NCBI GenBank assembly: GCA_002342065.1
Contig: DDPF01000012.1
Location: 496,001 to 560,000 of the forward strand
Direction of reading: 5' to 3'
DNA length: 64,000 nt
From: Bacteroidetes bacterium UBA2475
GTDB taxonomy: Bacteria; Bacteroidota; Bacteroidia; B-17B0; Aurantibacillaceae
The notes beneath the pieces are model-generated. The model was not told where the DNA came from. It saw nothing but the letters and a program-made list of their open reading frames with translations, and made no database searches. The number at the start of each line of letters is the position of its first letter. The stretch's first letter is position 1. Positions 9,254 to 17,608 of this stretch are shown piece after piece. A program made the position numbers and the translations under genes.

Positions 9254-10294
9254 CTATTTTTTAACACTTACGGGCGGCGAGAAATAGTTTGGCGTGATGA
9301 GTAATTTACCAAACACATAATACTGAATTAAAGCCCACTCTTTATCATTCGCAAAACGCAGATATAACCTATCAGGATCGTTTTGAAATGTAACCCCATG
9401 TTCTGGCGTTATCAAGGCATTTGGCTGTTTGTGATAGAATTTATATTCACTTGTTTTAAAATCTGTTGTGGTAATGCTAATGATGCAAAATGGCTTATTT
9501 GAAGAAAGCGAATCTGTGAGGTGTTTATTCATACCGGTGATAAGTGCTTCGTATGAAATATTTTGATAATAGGCCAGATATTGTTTCATTTTAACCTCAT
9601 CAAAAGCAACTTCGCTGTTCTTAGCATTTTTAAGTGAGAATGATGTTGTACTATTAAGATCAATGGTAAACGACGAATCGGGCATATTAAAATGTTGCAC
9701 TTTGATCTGTTTTAATTGTGGTGGAATATAATTTAAAACGATCCTGTCGCGCCACTCATTTTCTTTTGCAATAAAACGTGGCTGCAGGTAGCCTTTAAAC
9801 CCCGGGATAAAGCAAACATATGGATCGGGATAATTTTTTCCTGACTCAGGATCGGTTAAAAGCAAATAAGAGCCTTCCGAGTCGGGTGTTTCGTGTCCGA
9901 TATAGTATTGTTTCACTAATTCGTTGCCGGTGTATATCTCGATCTTTAAAGCTGTAGAAGCCATGATTTTTAACACACCTTCTTTAGCTGCTTTTTCAAC
10001 GGGCATTTTTACTTCAACCCTTTTTATAGCCTCCATTAAATTAATAATAGCGTCGCTACGACAGTTATATTTATCATTTACCACCCAGCCTTTTGGTGTG
10101 CGGGTAATTATAGCCTTATCACCCTCTTTATCGGCAATAAAAATTTTTGTGATAGCGGCTGTATCTTTGAATTTAAAATTCCTTGCATCTTCATCAACGG
10201 TTGTTGAATTATGTTTTGATTTGTAAATGAAAATTGAGACAACAGCAAGAATCAGTAAAATTGTAATGATAACAATTGAAGACGTTTTTTTCAT
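9254..10294 (-). CDS. DUF4340 family membrane-anchored protein
   Basis: A 346-residue protein with one N-terminal membrane helix (IVIITILLILAVVSIFIY) and the rest predicted outside the membrane. The sequence matches the DUF4340 pattern: ITRTPKGWVVNDKYNC, then YIGHETPDSEGSYLLLTD. In many bacteria this family sits beside gliding-type ABC transporter genes, but no such genes are next to this copy. Precise role unknown. It lies between dnaN and the sprF-like gene on the same strand. Confidence 0.78.
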   Translation of the reverse strand: MKKTSSIVIITILLILAVVSIFIYKSKHNSTTVDEDARNFKFKDTAAITKIFIADKEGDKAIITRTPKGWVVNDKYNCRSDAIINLMEAIKRVEVKMPVEKAAKEGVLKIMASTALKIEIYTGNELVKQYYIGHETPDSEGSYLLLTDPESGKNYPDPYVCFIPGFKGYLQPRFIAKENEWRDRIVLNYIPPQLKQIKVQHFNMPDSSFTIDLNSTTSFSLKNAKNSEVAFDEVKMKQYLAYYQNISYEALITGMNKHLTDSLSSNKPFCIISITTTDFKTSEYKFYHKQPNALITPEHGVTFQNDPDRLYLRFANDKEWALIQYYVFGKLLITPNYFSPPVSVKK

Positions 10295-10318
10295 TTCAAA
10301 TATTAAGGAAGGTCTGCT

Positions 10319-11362
10319 CTATTTAAATTCACTTCGTGATTCAAATAAAGAACTTGCTAAATTATTAAAGCGGAAACCAACTTCAAAACCACCGGCATAC
10401 TTAGTAGCATAACGATAGCCTGAAACATTTACATCATACGAAGTAAAAAAAGCAATATCACCTATTTCATATATTAATGATGGGATGAAAGAATCTTTTG
10501 AACGGTAAAATAATCCTATTCCAATTCCATTCTCAGTTCTTTGCCCTGTTACTTTAGTGCCGGATTTTACACGGTATTTTACGTAAGAACCAACAATAAT
10601 TTGCCATGCTTGTCCCTGACGACTATATAAGAATGTTGGTGTAACAGAAAATTTAGTGTCTTCAAAGTCAAAATGAGTAATGATCTGACCGGTTAATTTA
10701 ACAGGAATACGATACGATGAGCCTGGACCAAAATCCTGAACAGGTCTATTTAAATGAAATGCGCCAACTGAAACTTTTATTGAAGAGGCATCATCATGAT
10801 CCTGATCGATCTTAACGCTACTGTATTCCCATGCCGCTCCGGCTGCAATATCTGTAGTTGTAAACTGCCTGTATACTACTGTTTCACCGCTCACTAATGT
10901 ATTATCAATTTCATTTCCATCAAACTGAGAACTGTAGGTCAACTTACTGTAATTGGCATTATTTGCAGAAACACCACCGGCAATACCAACACTAAATGCA
11001 CTTTTTTTTCCTGTTTTAATAATACCACTCACATTTAATAAAGCATTTGTTTTTTGCAAACTTGCAGAACCTGCTTTGTCATTAAAAACAGTTAACCCAA
11101 TTCCTAAAAAAGCTTTACGTCTTCTTGATTTGAATAAACCACCATCAACCGAGATGGCAATAGTTTGAAAAGCCTTGTTCATAGCTGCCCACTGGCTGCG
11201 GTAGCTGGCAATTGCCCTGAAATAACCGTTAAAAAAACCGGTATTAGCAGGACTATTAAATAAAGGCGCTTCGTTAACGTTAGAAAAGTGTATGTCCTGC
11301 GCTTTAAAATCGGCACTACAAACAATCATTAAAAAGCTAAAAATAAATATTATTTTTTTCAT
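10319..11362 (-). CDS. PorP/SprF family T9SS outer-membrane protein
   Basis: A 347-residue outer-membrane barrel with signal peptide (IIFIFSFLMIVCSADFKAQ) and the family opening DIHFSNVNEAPLFNSPANTGFFNGYFR, here split around Asn-Pro-type turns, followed by SYRSQW. PorP/SprF proteins work with the T9SS translocon, and SprF homologues are needed for cargo with type B C-terminal domains. Its 5' neighbour, 18 bases upstream, encodes such a cargo, so this copy is probably dedicated to it. It ends in a Phe-rich barrel strand. Confidence 0.88.
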   Translation of the reverse strand: MKKIIFIFSFLMIVCSADFKAQDIHFSNVNEAPLFNSPANTGFFNGYFRAIASYRSQWAAMNKAFQTIAISVDGGLFKSRRRKAFLGIGLTVFNDKAGSASLQKTNALLNVSGIIKTGKKSAFSVGIAGGVSANNANYSKLTYSSQFDGNEIDNTLVSGETVVYRQFTTTDIAAGAAWEYSSVKIDQDHDDASSIKVSVGAFHLNRPVQDFGPGSSYRIPVKLTGQIITHFDFEDTKFSVTPTFLYSRQGQAWQIIVGSYVKYRVKSGTKVTGQRTENGIGIGLFYRSKDSFIPSLIYEIGDIAFFTSYDVNVSGYRYATKYAGGFEVGFRFNNLASSLFESRSEFK

Positions 11363-11380
11363 AAAATTTTATACTAAGTG

Positions 11381-14107
11381 CTACCTCACCAATGTAACGT
11401 TACCTTTTAAAATTTTTGGTTCGTTATATATATTTTTATATGTTATTAAGTACGCGTAAACGCCAGTAATAGCTTGTTGTCCGCTATAATATCCATCCCA
11501 TCCAACAGAAGGATCTGTGCTGCGGAATACTTCCTGTCCCCACCTGTTCCAAATACGGAAATCAAAATCACTTGTAAAAAAAGCGCTACCTACTGGGCTA
11601 AATGTATCATTATTTCCATCACCATTTGGTGAGAAGCCAGTTGGCATTATAACGTCGGCAGTTTTATCTGTAAATACCGCAATAACTTCATCCGATTGAT
11701 TAAACGCAATAGAGACCGAGTCCAGACTTAATGGCCTTGAATTTAAAGTGGTGTGGTTCTTAAATTCCCAATGATGAAAAACATGATTTGTAGTAGTTGG
11801 AATCGCTTTAAAAGACATTAATGCTGTAGCGTAATAATTACCACTCCATTTATAGCTGGAAAGCGGAAGTGTATTAAGTATTACATTACCAGAACCAGCA
11901 GGCTCAACATCAACTGTAATAGGGTAAGGCCCTGTCATGCCATAGCAACCAACTGTATTAAATCCATATCTGTAATAATCACATCTTTTATATATATTTC
12001 GTCTCAGATCTGCACTTAAAGTATCCCAAAGATCGATAGCACTAACAAATGAACCTTGTTGTGGAGTTGCTGCAGGATCTTCATGATACTTCATTTCCTT
12101 CAAGAAAAGACTTTTAACATAATCATAATGCGCTAAAATATTATCACATCTCAACGGGCCGTTTAAAAGATCCTGGTACCTGTTTTTATATTCCAATTGG
12201 AACGACGAGTTTCCTGTATTTAAATTCATTAAAGCTCTTAACATCATACCATGGCCATTACCACCACCAGGACTTACTGCGTAAGTTGCATTGTGTGTAG
12301 CGCATGGAGAAGTTAGATAATTGCTGTGAACTAAAGTGTTTGTTGCGACTGCAGTAAAATTAAATGTCGCAGGCATATTCCACATATAATAGTGCCATTT
12401 GGCACCCGGTTTAGTTGCCTGTCCGCCTCTGGCATAAGCTATATTATAATTCCAAAGGTCGCTGTTCATTGCATAGCTATTAAGCACCATGTAGTCTATA
12501 AAACTTTCTTTATCCAAACGGCTCATCGCTGTGTTATAGCGCGAAACGTTATTCATTGGTTGTGTAGTTATCCAATCATAAACACTTACTTTAAAATTAT
12601 TTGAGAATGTTTTAACCGAACCATCAATGTTATGATAAAAAAGCATGTCTAATGAATCTGGTGATTGCTTATTGTAGAATTTTTCATATTCAACATCATA
12701 ACATTCCCTTAAGTCATAAACGCCCTGGTATTTGCCATTTATAAAAGCTACAACTGGTTTAATGTGTAATGGATTAACATGTAAATTATTTTTAGCGGCA
12801 AGTGATTGGTAAAATACATCCCTGATCCCGGTTCCAAATGCAATACCCGTGTTTGTAGGTGATGGAACTGGTGAAAAACTTTCAATATCCGCACCTTTTA
12901 AATGCAAGGTATAAAACGATCGTCGCGGGGTGGTGCCCAAACCGGCCACATTAAAGATATCTCCTTCAAAATTACATCCAAAACCACGTCGGTCATCTAT
13001 AGTAATAAAAAAACCTTTTTGTTTTGTAAGCCATGCCTCATTAGGAGGCCTGCTTATTTGCGCATATCCTTCTGAAACCTGAGCTTTTTTATCGTAATAT
13101 TCAACATGTATGGCTGGGCCGGGCGACAAACCTCCGGAACTGAACCAATTAGTATCGGCTTTATCCAAAGCAACGGAGACAACTCCAAACTCAGTACTAA
13201 AATCATTATGCTCTTGATCTAAAAAATAAGTATTTGTCTGACAAAAACTTGGTAAATAATCTGCAGTACACGTAGATATAACACTTAATGTAGTTGGAAA
13301 CGCAGTAGCCCTTAAAATAGTTGTGTTTACAATAATTATTGGAGTAGAAAAAGTATAGATCGCATCTGTCATTGTTGGTACGCTTCCATCCATTGTATAA
13401 TGGACTTCGAAACAACTACCAGCAGAATCAGCTCCTCCACCTAAAAAAATATCAACTTGGTTTATGGGTGCTGATGGCGGATAGAACCCACCTGCATTTA
13501 CTGTATTGTTATTTATCGTAGAAGGTGTAAAGGTAGGTATTGGACAATAATCCTTATAATAACTGCCCGGAAGCATTGGATTTGCTAGTGTAAAAGAGTT
13601 GGCAGTGTATAGTCTCCAGGCAGCTACTCCCATGTTGGCATAATCTATGCGGCCCCTGGTATGATTAGCCATTGTTTTTTGAACGAATACCGAATCTCTG
13701 ATAACGCCTTGCGGGGTTGATAATATTAACCATTGGTTCTTACACTGGTCTAATGTAAAATTTGCATGAAAGTTGTTGACAGTGTTAATATTTTTACCGC
13801 TTAACCATACCGACCTAAGAGCGCCTACAGCCATCGTGAATGTTGAAGGAAAGGCCCATTTTTTTAAGTTAAATCTATCGTTACTTAACCAATAACCTGA
13901 TAACGTAACGCTTGCCGTGTGAGCGTTTTTCAGTTCAACCCAGTCACTTTGGTTCCCATAATTATCAATAACACCTGAATAATTAGTGGCTGAATATTCA
14001 TTTAAAACAATAGCTATGCTTGATGTAACAACTTGGGCCTTAAGCCCTGTTAAACCATTTAATAATAGTAATAAACTAAAAACTAAAATAAGTTTTCTTT
14101 TTAACAT
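11381..14107 (-). CDS. CotH-like surface protein with lamin-tail domain and gliding-type C-terminus
   Basis: A 908-residue exported protein (signal peptide near residues 1-24). Domains in order: lamin-tail (LNEYSATN ... SDWVELKN) at about 30-150, a chitobiase C-terminal-type segment (TMDGSVPTMTDAIY) at about 230, a CotH-kinase-like region at about 330-640 (KGADIESF ... INGKYQGVYDLRE), and a type B T9SS domain (PTGFSPNGDGNNDTFSP ... GWDGYYSGQ). CotH proteins of eukaryote-like kinase fold phosphorylate spore-coat protein in Bacillus; in Bacteroidota they are surface proteins of unknown target. Transcribed with the SprF gene just downstream. Confidence 0.86.
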   Translation of the reverse strand: MLKRKLILVFSLLLLLNGLTGLKAQVVTSSIAIVLNEYSATNYSGVIDNYGNQSDWVELKNAHTASVTLSGYWLSNDRFNLKKWAFPSTFTMAVGALRSVWLSGKNINTVNNFHANFTLDQCKNQWLILSTPQGVIRDSVFVQKTMANHTRGRIDYANMGVAAWRLYTANSFTLANPMLPGSYYKDYCPIPTFTPSTINNNTVNAGGFYPPSAPINQVDIFLGGGADSAGSCFEVHYTMDGSVPTMTDAIYTFSTPIIIVNTTILRATAFPTTLSVISTCTADYLPSFCQTNTYFLDQEHNDFSTEFGVVSVALDKADTNWFSSGGLSPGPAIHVEYYDKKAQVSEGYAQISRPPNEAWLTKQKGFFITIDDRRGFGCNFEGDIFNVAGLGTTPRRSFYTLHLKGADIESFSPVPSPTNTGIAFGTGIRDVFYQSLAAKNNLHVNPLHIKPVVAFINGKYQGVYDLRECYDVEYEKFYNKQSPDSLDMLFYHNIDGSVKTFSNNFKVSVYDWITTQPMNNVSRYNTAMSRLDKESFIDYMVLNSYAMNSDLWNYNIAYARGGQATKPGAKWHYYMWNMPATFNFTAVATNTLVHSNYLTSPCATHNATYAVSPGGGNGHGMMLRALMNLNTGNSSFQLEYKNRYQDLLNGPLRCDNILAHYDYVKSLFLKEMKYHEDPAATPQQGSFVSAIDLWDTLSADLRRNIYKRCDYYRYGFNTVGCYGMTGPYPITVDVEPAGSGNVILNTLPLSSYKWSGNYYATALMSFKAIPTTTNHVFHHWEFKNHTTLNSRPLSLDSVSIAFNQSDEVIAVFTDKTADVIMPTGFSPNGDGNNDTFSPVGSAFFTSDFDFRIWNRWGQEVFRSTDPSVGWDGYYSGQQAITGVYAYLITYKNIYNEPKILKGNVTLVR

Positions 14108-14144
14108 AATAAATTAACGTTTTAGTTCAAAAAATAAGTAATTC

Positions 14145-14152
14145 CAAATATA
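14145..14152 (-). promoter_or_regulatory. Possible -7 element for the CotH/sprF operon
   Basis: On the minus strand TATATTTG fits the Bacteroidota -7 consensus TAnnTTTG and lies 37 bases upstream of the CotH start. No TTG is found at the expected distance further upstream, so the call is weak. Confidence 0.4.
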
Positions 14153-14211
14153 CACATAAGTACGTAAAAACTAAAAAAAACGTTGGGTAGGGTACCATAA
14201 TTATTAAATTC

Positions 14212-14246
14212 TTGTTGTTAATTACCAAATCAAAAGGCTAACTTTG
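14212..14246 (+). promoter_or_regulatory. Promoter of the purF-like gene
   Basis: TTG at 14215-14217 and TAACTTTG at 14239-14246 are 21 bases apart and match the Bacteroidota -33/-7 promoter form. The ATG at 14257 begins 10 bases after the -7 element, so the expected mRNA has a leader of only a few bases. Confidence 0.72.
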
Positions 14247-14256
14247 CAGTTCTGAT

Positions 14257-16158
14257 ATGAGCGATATAATACATCACGAATGCGGCGTTGCACTTATTAG
14301 GTTGCTAAAGCCGCTTGAATACTACAAAACTAAGTATGGTTCGGCAAGATATGGTTTGCATAAACTGTATCAGGTGATGGAAAAAATGATCAATCGCGGG
14401 CAGGACGGGGCCGGTATTGCAACCATAAAATTTGACGCTAAACCCGGCACTACATATCTGGATCGTTTAAGGTCTATAGAACCCAAGGCTACACAGGATA
14501 TTTTTGGGCAAATAAATAATTTATTCGTTAACGCTAATATCAACCACCCTGAAGAATATAAAAGCGCCAACTGGCAAAAAGAAAATATTCCATTTTTGGG
14601 CGAATTAATGCTGGGTCACCTGCGCTACGGAACATTTGGCAAGAACAGCGTGCACAGCTGCCACCCTTTTAAACGCCAAAATAACTGGATGAGCCGTAAC
14701 CTTGTTGTTGCCGGTAATTTTAATTTGACCAATGTAGATGAATTATACACACATTTGGTAGAACTGGGCCAGCACCCGGTAGAGAAGGCCGACACGGTAA
14801 CGGTGATGGAAAAAATTGGTCATTTTTTAGATAAAGACAACGACCGTTTATTTAAAAAATTTAAAGAACAAAACGATAAAAATTTCGAGATAAGCAAACT
14901 GATACAGGCTAATATTGACGTGGCCGGTATCCTTAGAGAGAGCAGCAAACGCTGGGACGGCGGTTATGTTATGTGCGGTATGATAGGTCATGGTGATGCA
15001 TTTGTATTGCGCGATCCAAATGGTATAAGGCCTGGTTATTTTTACCAGGATGATGAGGTAATTGTTGTAGCCAGCGAAAGACCCGTAATACAAACTGTTT
15101 TTAATGTGCCATTTGAAAATGTAAAAGAAATTAAGCCTGGACATGCTATTATCATAAAAAAAGACGGTACGCTTACCGAAGAAGAAATAATTGAGCCACA
15201 AAAAAAATTATCCTGCTCGTTCGAGCGTATTTATTTTAGTCGCGGTAACGATGCTGATATTTATAAAGAGCGTAATCAGTTAGGAAGAAATTTAACGCAA
15301 AGTGTTTTAAAATCGGTTAACTACGATCTTGAAAATACAGTTTTCAGTTACATTCCAAATACTGCAGAAGTGGCATTTGGCGGGCTAATTGAAGGTTTAG
15401 ATGATCACACTAATACATGGAAAGCCGAAGAGATCATAAAGTTGAACGGAAATTTATCGGGACCTGAATTAAAAAAAATATTAGCTACTCATCCGCGTAT
15501 TCATAAAGTTGTTTTAAAAGATGCCAAGCAACGCACGTTTATTACTGCCGATGAAGGCCGTGATAGCCTTGTGAATTTAGTGTACGATATTACTTACGGC
15601 ACCGTGAAAAAAGGTGTTGATAGTTTGGTTATTCTGGATGACAGTATTGTAAGAGGTACTACTTTAAAACAAAGTATCTTAAGTATTTTAGATCGCCTTG
15701 AACCTAAAAAAATAATTGTTGTCAGCTCTGCACCGCAAATAAGATATCCTGATTGTTATGGTATTGATATGGCTGTTATGAGCAAATTTGTTGCCTTTGA
15801 AGCCGCCATAGCCTTACTAAAACAACAAGGTAAAGAAGCGTTTATTAAAGAGGTTTATGAACGCGCCAAAAAAGAAGTTGAAAAACCAAAAGAAGAACAA
15901 GCGAATTTGGTAAAAGAAATTTACGCGAATTTTTCTGCGGAACAGATCTCAGATAAAATTGCAGAATTAATAAAACCTAAAAATCTTAAAGCCGAATTAG
16001 TTCTTATCTATCAAAAATTGGATGGCTTGCACAGCGCTTGTCCTGATAATTTAGGCGACTGGTATTTTAGTGGTAACTACCCTACTCCCGGTGGAAATAA
16101 AGTAAGTAATCAAGCCTTTGTAAATTACATGGAAGGCAATCACACGAGAGCTTATTAA
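14257..16158 (+). CDS. purF: Amidophosphoribosyltransferase, long Bacteroidota form
   Basis: A 633-residue class II glutamine amidotransferase fused to a phosphoribosyltransferase domain. HECGVAL near the start supplies the catalytic Cys (residue 9), which would need removal of a short propeptide; NRGQDGAG and GHLRYGT are glutaminase motifs, and VILDDSIVRGTT is the PRPP-binding loop of PurF. The reaction is the first committed step of purine synthesis. It is about 130 residues longer than E. coli PurF, with an inserted and extended C-terminal region. Bacteroidota often carry both a short and this long type, so it may be a paralogue with a shifted role. Confidence 0.8.
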   Translation: MSDIIHHECGVALIRLLKPLEYYKTKYGSARYGLHKLYQVMEKMINRGQDGAGIATIKFDAKPGTTYLDRLRSIEPKATQDIFGQINNLFVNANINHPEEYKSANWQKENIPFLGELMLGHLRYGTFGKNSVHSCHPFKRQNNWMSRNLVVAGNFNLTNVDELYTHLVELGQHPVEKADTVTVMEKIGHFLDKDNDRLFKKFKEQNDKNFEISKLIQANIDVAGILRESSKRWDGGYVMCGMIGHGDAFVLRDPNGIRPGYFYQDDEVIVVASERPVIQTVFNVPFENVKEIKPGHAIIIKKDGTLTEEEIIEPQKKLSCSFERIYFSRGNDADIYKERNQLGRNLTQSVLKSVNYDLENTVFSYIPNTAEVAFGGLIEGLDDHTNTWKAEEIIKLNGNLSGPELKKILATHPRIHKVVLKDAKQRTFITADEGRDSLVNLVYDITYGTVKKGVDSLVILDDSIVRGTTLKQSILSILDRLEPKKIIVVSSAPQIRYPDCYGIDMAVMSKFVAFEAAIALLKQQGKEAFIKEVYERAKKEVEKPKEEQANLVKEIYANFSAEQISDKIAELIKPKNLKAELVLIYQKLDGLHSACPDNLGDWYFSGNYPTPGGNKVSNQAFVNYMEGNHTRAY

Positions 16159-16178
16159 CCAAATGTAATAGGGAAAAG

Positions 16179-16235
16179 GTAAGATGGAAAATGTATTTCG
16201 TAATTCCATTTTACATTTGCCAAATTACATCTTAC
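16179..16235. repeat. Imperfect inverted repeat between convergent genes
   Basis: GTAAGATG at 16179-16186 is mirrored by CATCTTAC at 16228-16235, with AT-rich sequence between. It lies between the stops of the convergent purF and lipoprotein genes and could act as a weak terminator for both, but it has no strong GC stem or T run. Confidence 0.35.
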
Positions 16236-16243
16236 ATTAAAAC

Positions 16244-16576
16244 TCAGTCTTCGAGTACACTTATCCTATTCAACCCATCTATCTGAATGGTGCGTTTACC
16301 GGTACCTTTTTTAGGGACAGGGATAGTTGAAGTGTATTCTTTTTTTGTTTTGGTAATGATCCTTATAAACTGATCACCTGAATCTATTTTTTTGTACTCC
16401 GTTGTTGACTGGCGTTCTACATTTGCAAAAATGAGTTGTTCCTTGCCAACAATTACTGTATCCAATATTTCAGTATTGTAATTGGTAACCCTTACTTCGT
16501 ATCCTTTACCACATGAGGTTAACAAGATGCCCATGCAAATTAAACCTGTAACAAAAAGAAATTTAATTTTTTCCAT
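16244..16576 (-). CDS. Small lipoprotein of unknown function
   Basis: A 110-residue protein with a lipoprotein signal peptide (FVTGLICMGILLTSCGKG, Cys in LTSC). The mature part is about 85 residues and beta-rich, with TEYKKIDSGDQFIRII and repeated Lys/Thr strands. No family is recognised. It should be anchored to the periplasmic face of a membrane. It follows smpB by 16 bases on the same strand and may share its transcript. Confidence 0.7.
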   Translation of the reverse strand: MEKIKFLFVTGLICMGILLTSCGKGYEVRVTNYNTEILDTVIVGKEQLIFANVERQSTTEYKKIDSGDQFIRIITKTKKEYTSTIPVPKKGTGKRTIQIDGLNRISVLED

Positions 16577-16592
16577 TTTTTAAAATTTATAA

Positions 16593-17045
16593 TTAAAACT
16601 TTCGATTCATTTCTCTTTCAATATCGCGCTTTTTAATATCATCGCGCTTATCAAATTCTTTTTTTCCTTTGGCTAAAGCAATTTCCATTTTCGCAAAACC
16701 CTTATCATTTATAAACAAGCGTGTTGGTATAACGGTAAGACCCTGGTCTTTTACTTTTCTTAATAATTTATTTAGTTCCTGTCTGCTTAACAGCAATTTC
16801 CGTTCCCGTAAAGCCTCATGTTGATAAAAAGAAGCATCGGTATATTCGGAAATATGGAGATTTTTCACGAATAATTCTTCATTTCTAAAATAACAATAAC
16901 TGTCTGAAAGCCCCGCCTTTCCTTCTCGGATAGACTTTATCTCGGTTCCTTTCAGTACCAACCCCGCCACTAAGGTATCTAAAAACTGATAATCAAATTT
17001 AGCCCTTCGGTTCTCAATGTTGATCGTATTGCTTAATTTAGCCAC
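16593..17045 (-). CDS. smpB: SsrA-binding protein SmpB
   Basis: A 150-residue SmpB: NRRAKFDYQFLDTLVAGLVL, GTEIKSIREGKAGLSDSY and the basic tail KGKKEFDKRDDIKKRDIERE are all present. SmpB binds tmRNA and brings it to stalled ribosomes for trans-translation. The start is GTG at 17043-17045; this gives the usual short N-terminus. A promoter -7 element ends only four bases before it. The divergent GNAT gene begins 21 bases away. Confidence 0.96.
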   Translation of the reverse strand: MAKLSNTINIENRRAKFDYQFLDTLVAGLVLKGTEIKSIREGKAGLSDSYCYFRNEELFVKNLHISEYTDASFYQHEALRERKLLLSRQELNKLLRKVKDQGLTVIPTRLFINDKGFAKMEIALAKGKKEFDKRDDIKKRDIEREMNRKF

Positions 17046-17049
17046 TTAA

Positions 17050-17057
17050 CAAAGTTA
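17050..17057 (-). promoter_or_regulatory. -7 element of smpB, implying a leaderless mRNA
   Basis: TAACTTTG on the minus strand is a perfect TAnnTTTG match ending four bases before the GTG start of smpB. No TTG is visible at 18-21 bases upstream. If used, transcription would begin at about the start codon. Confidence 0.55.
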
Positions 17058-17066
17058 CAATTAAAA

Positions 17067-17567
17067 ATGCAAGATTCAGCCATTTTATTAAAAGCGGTTC
17101 CGGTAAACGACATTGAAAAAGTGGCAGACCTTGCTAAAATAATTTGGGTAAAACATTACCCGTCTATTATCGGACAAGAACAGGTAGACTATATGTTAAA
17201 GAACATGTACAACACCGAAAGCCTTTTAAACCAGGTGAAGGAAAAAAAACAACTGTTTTATTTTATAACCACAACTAACGAGAACATTGGCTTTTTATCA
17301 GTCACTCTTGAAGGTGAAGATCATTGGATGTTAAATAAATTTTATGTTCTGGAAGAGAAGGCCGGAAAAGGAATTGGTACGCTTATCTTAGAAGAATTAA
17401 AAAAACTCATTCAGCCAAAAAAAATAAGTTTAACAGTTAACCGTAAAAATTATAAATCCATTAATTTTTATTTTAAGAACGGATTTAAAATTGAATCAAA
17501 TGCCGTTTTTGATATTGGAAATGGTTTTGTGATGGATGATTTTATAATGGTTTGGAATGTAAGCTAG
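17067..17567 (+). CDS. GNAT family N-acetyltransferase
   Basis: A 166-residue GNAT protein. Motif A is visible as LNKFYVLEEKAGKGIGTLIL, with the KxGKGIG acetyl-CoA pyrophosphate loop, and motif B as NYKSINFYFKNGFK. The family transfers an acetyl group from acetyl-CoA to an amine of a small molecule or protein; the substrate is unknown. It is divergent from smpB and convergent with uvrB. No signal peptide, so it is cytoplasmic. Confidence 0.87.
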   Translation: MQDSAILLKAVPVNDIEKVADLAKIIWVKHYPSIIGQEQVDYMLKNMYNTESLLNQVKEKKQLFYFITTTNENIGFLSVTLEGEDHWMLNKFYVLEEKAGKGIGTLILEELKKLIQPKKISLTVNRKNYKSINFYFKNGFKIESNAVFDIGNGFVMDDFIMVWNVS

Positions 17568-17608
17568 TTGTTAGTCACCAGAATATAGTCGTTAGTCCTA
17601 ACAAGAAA

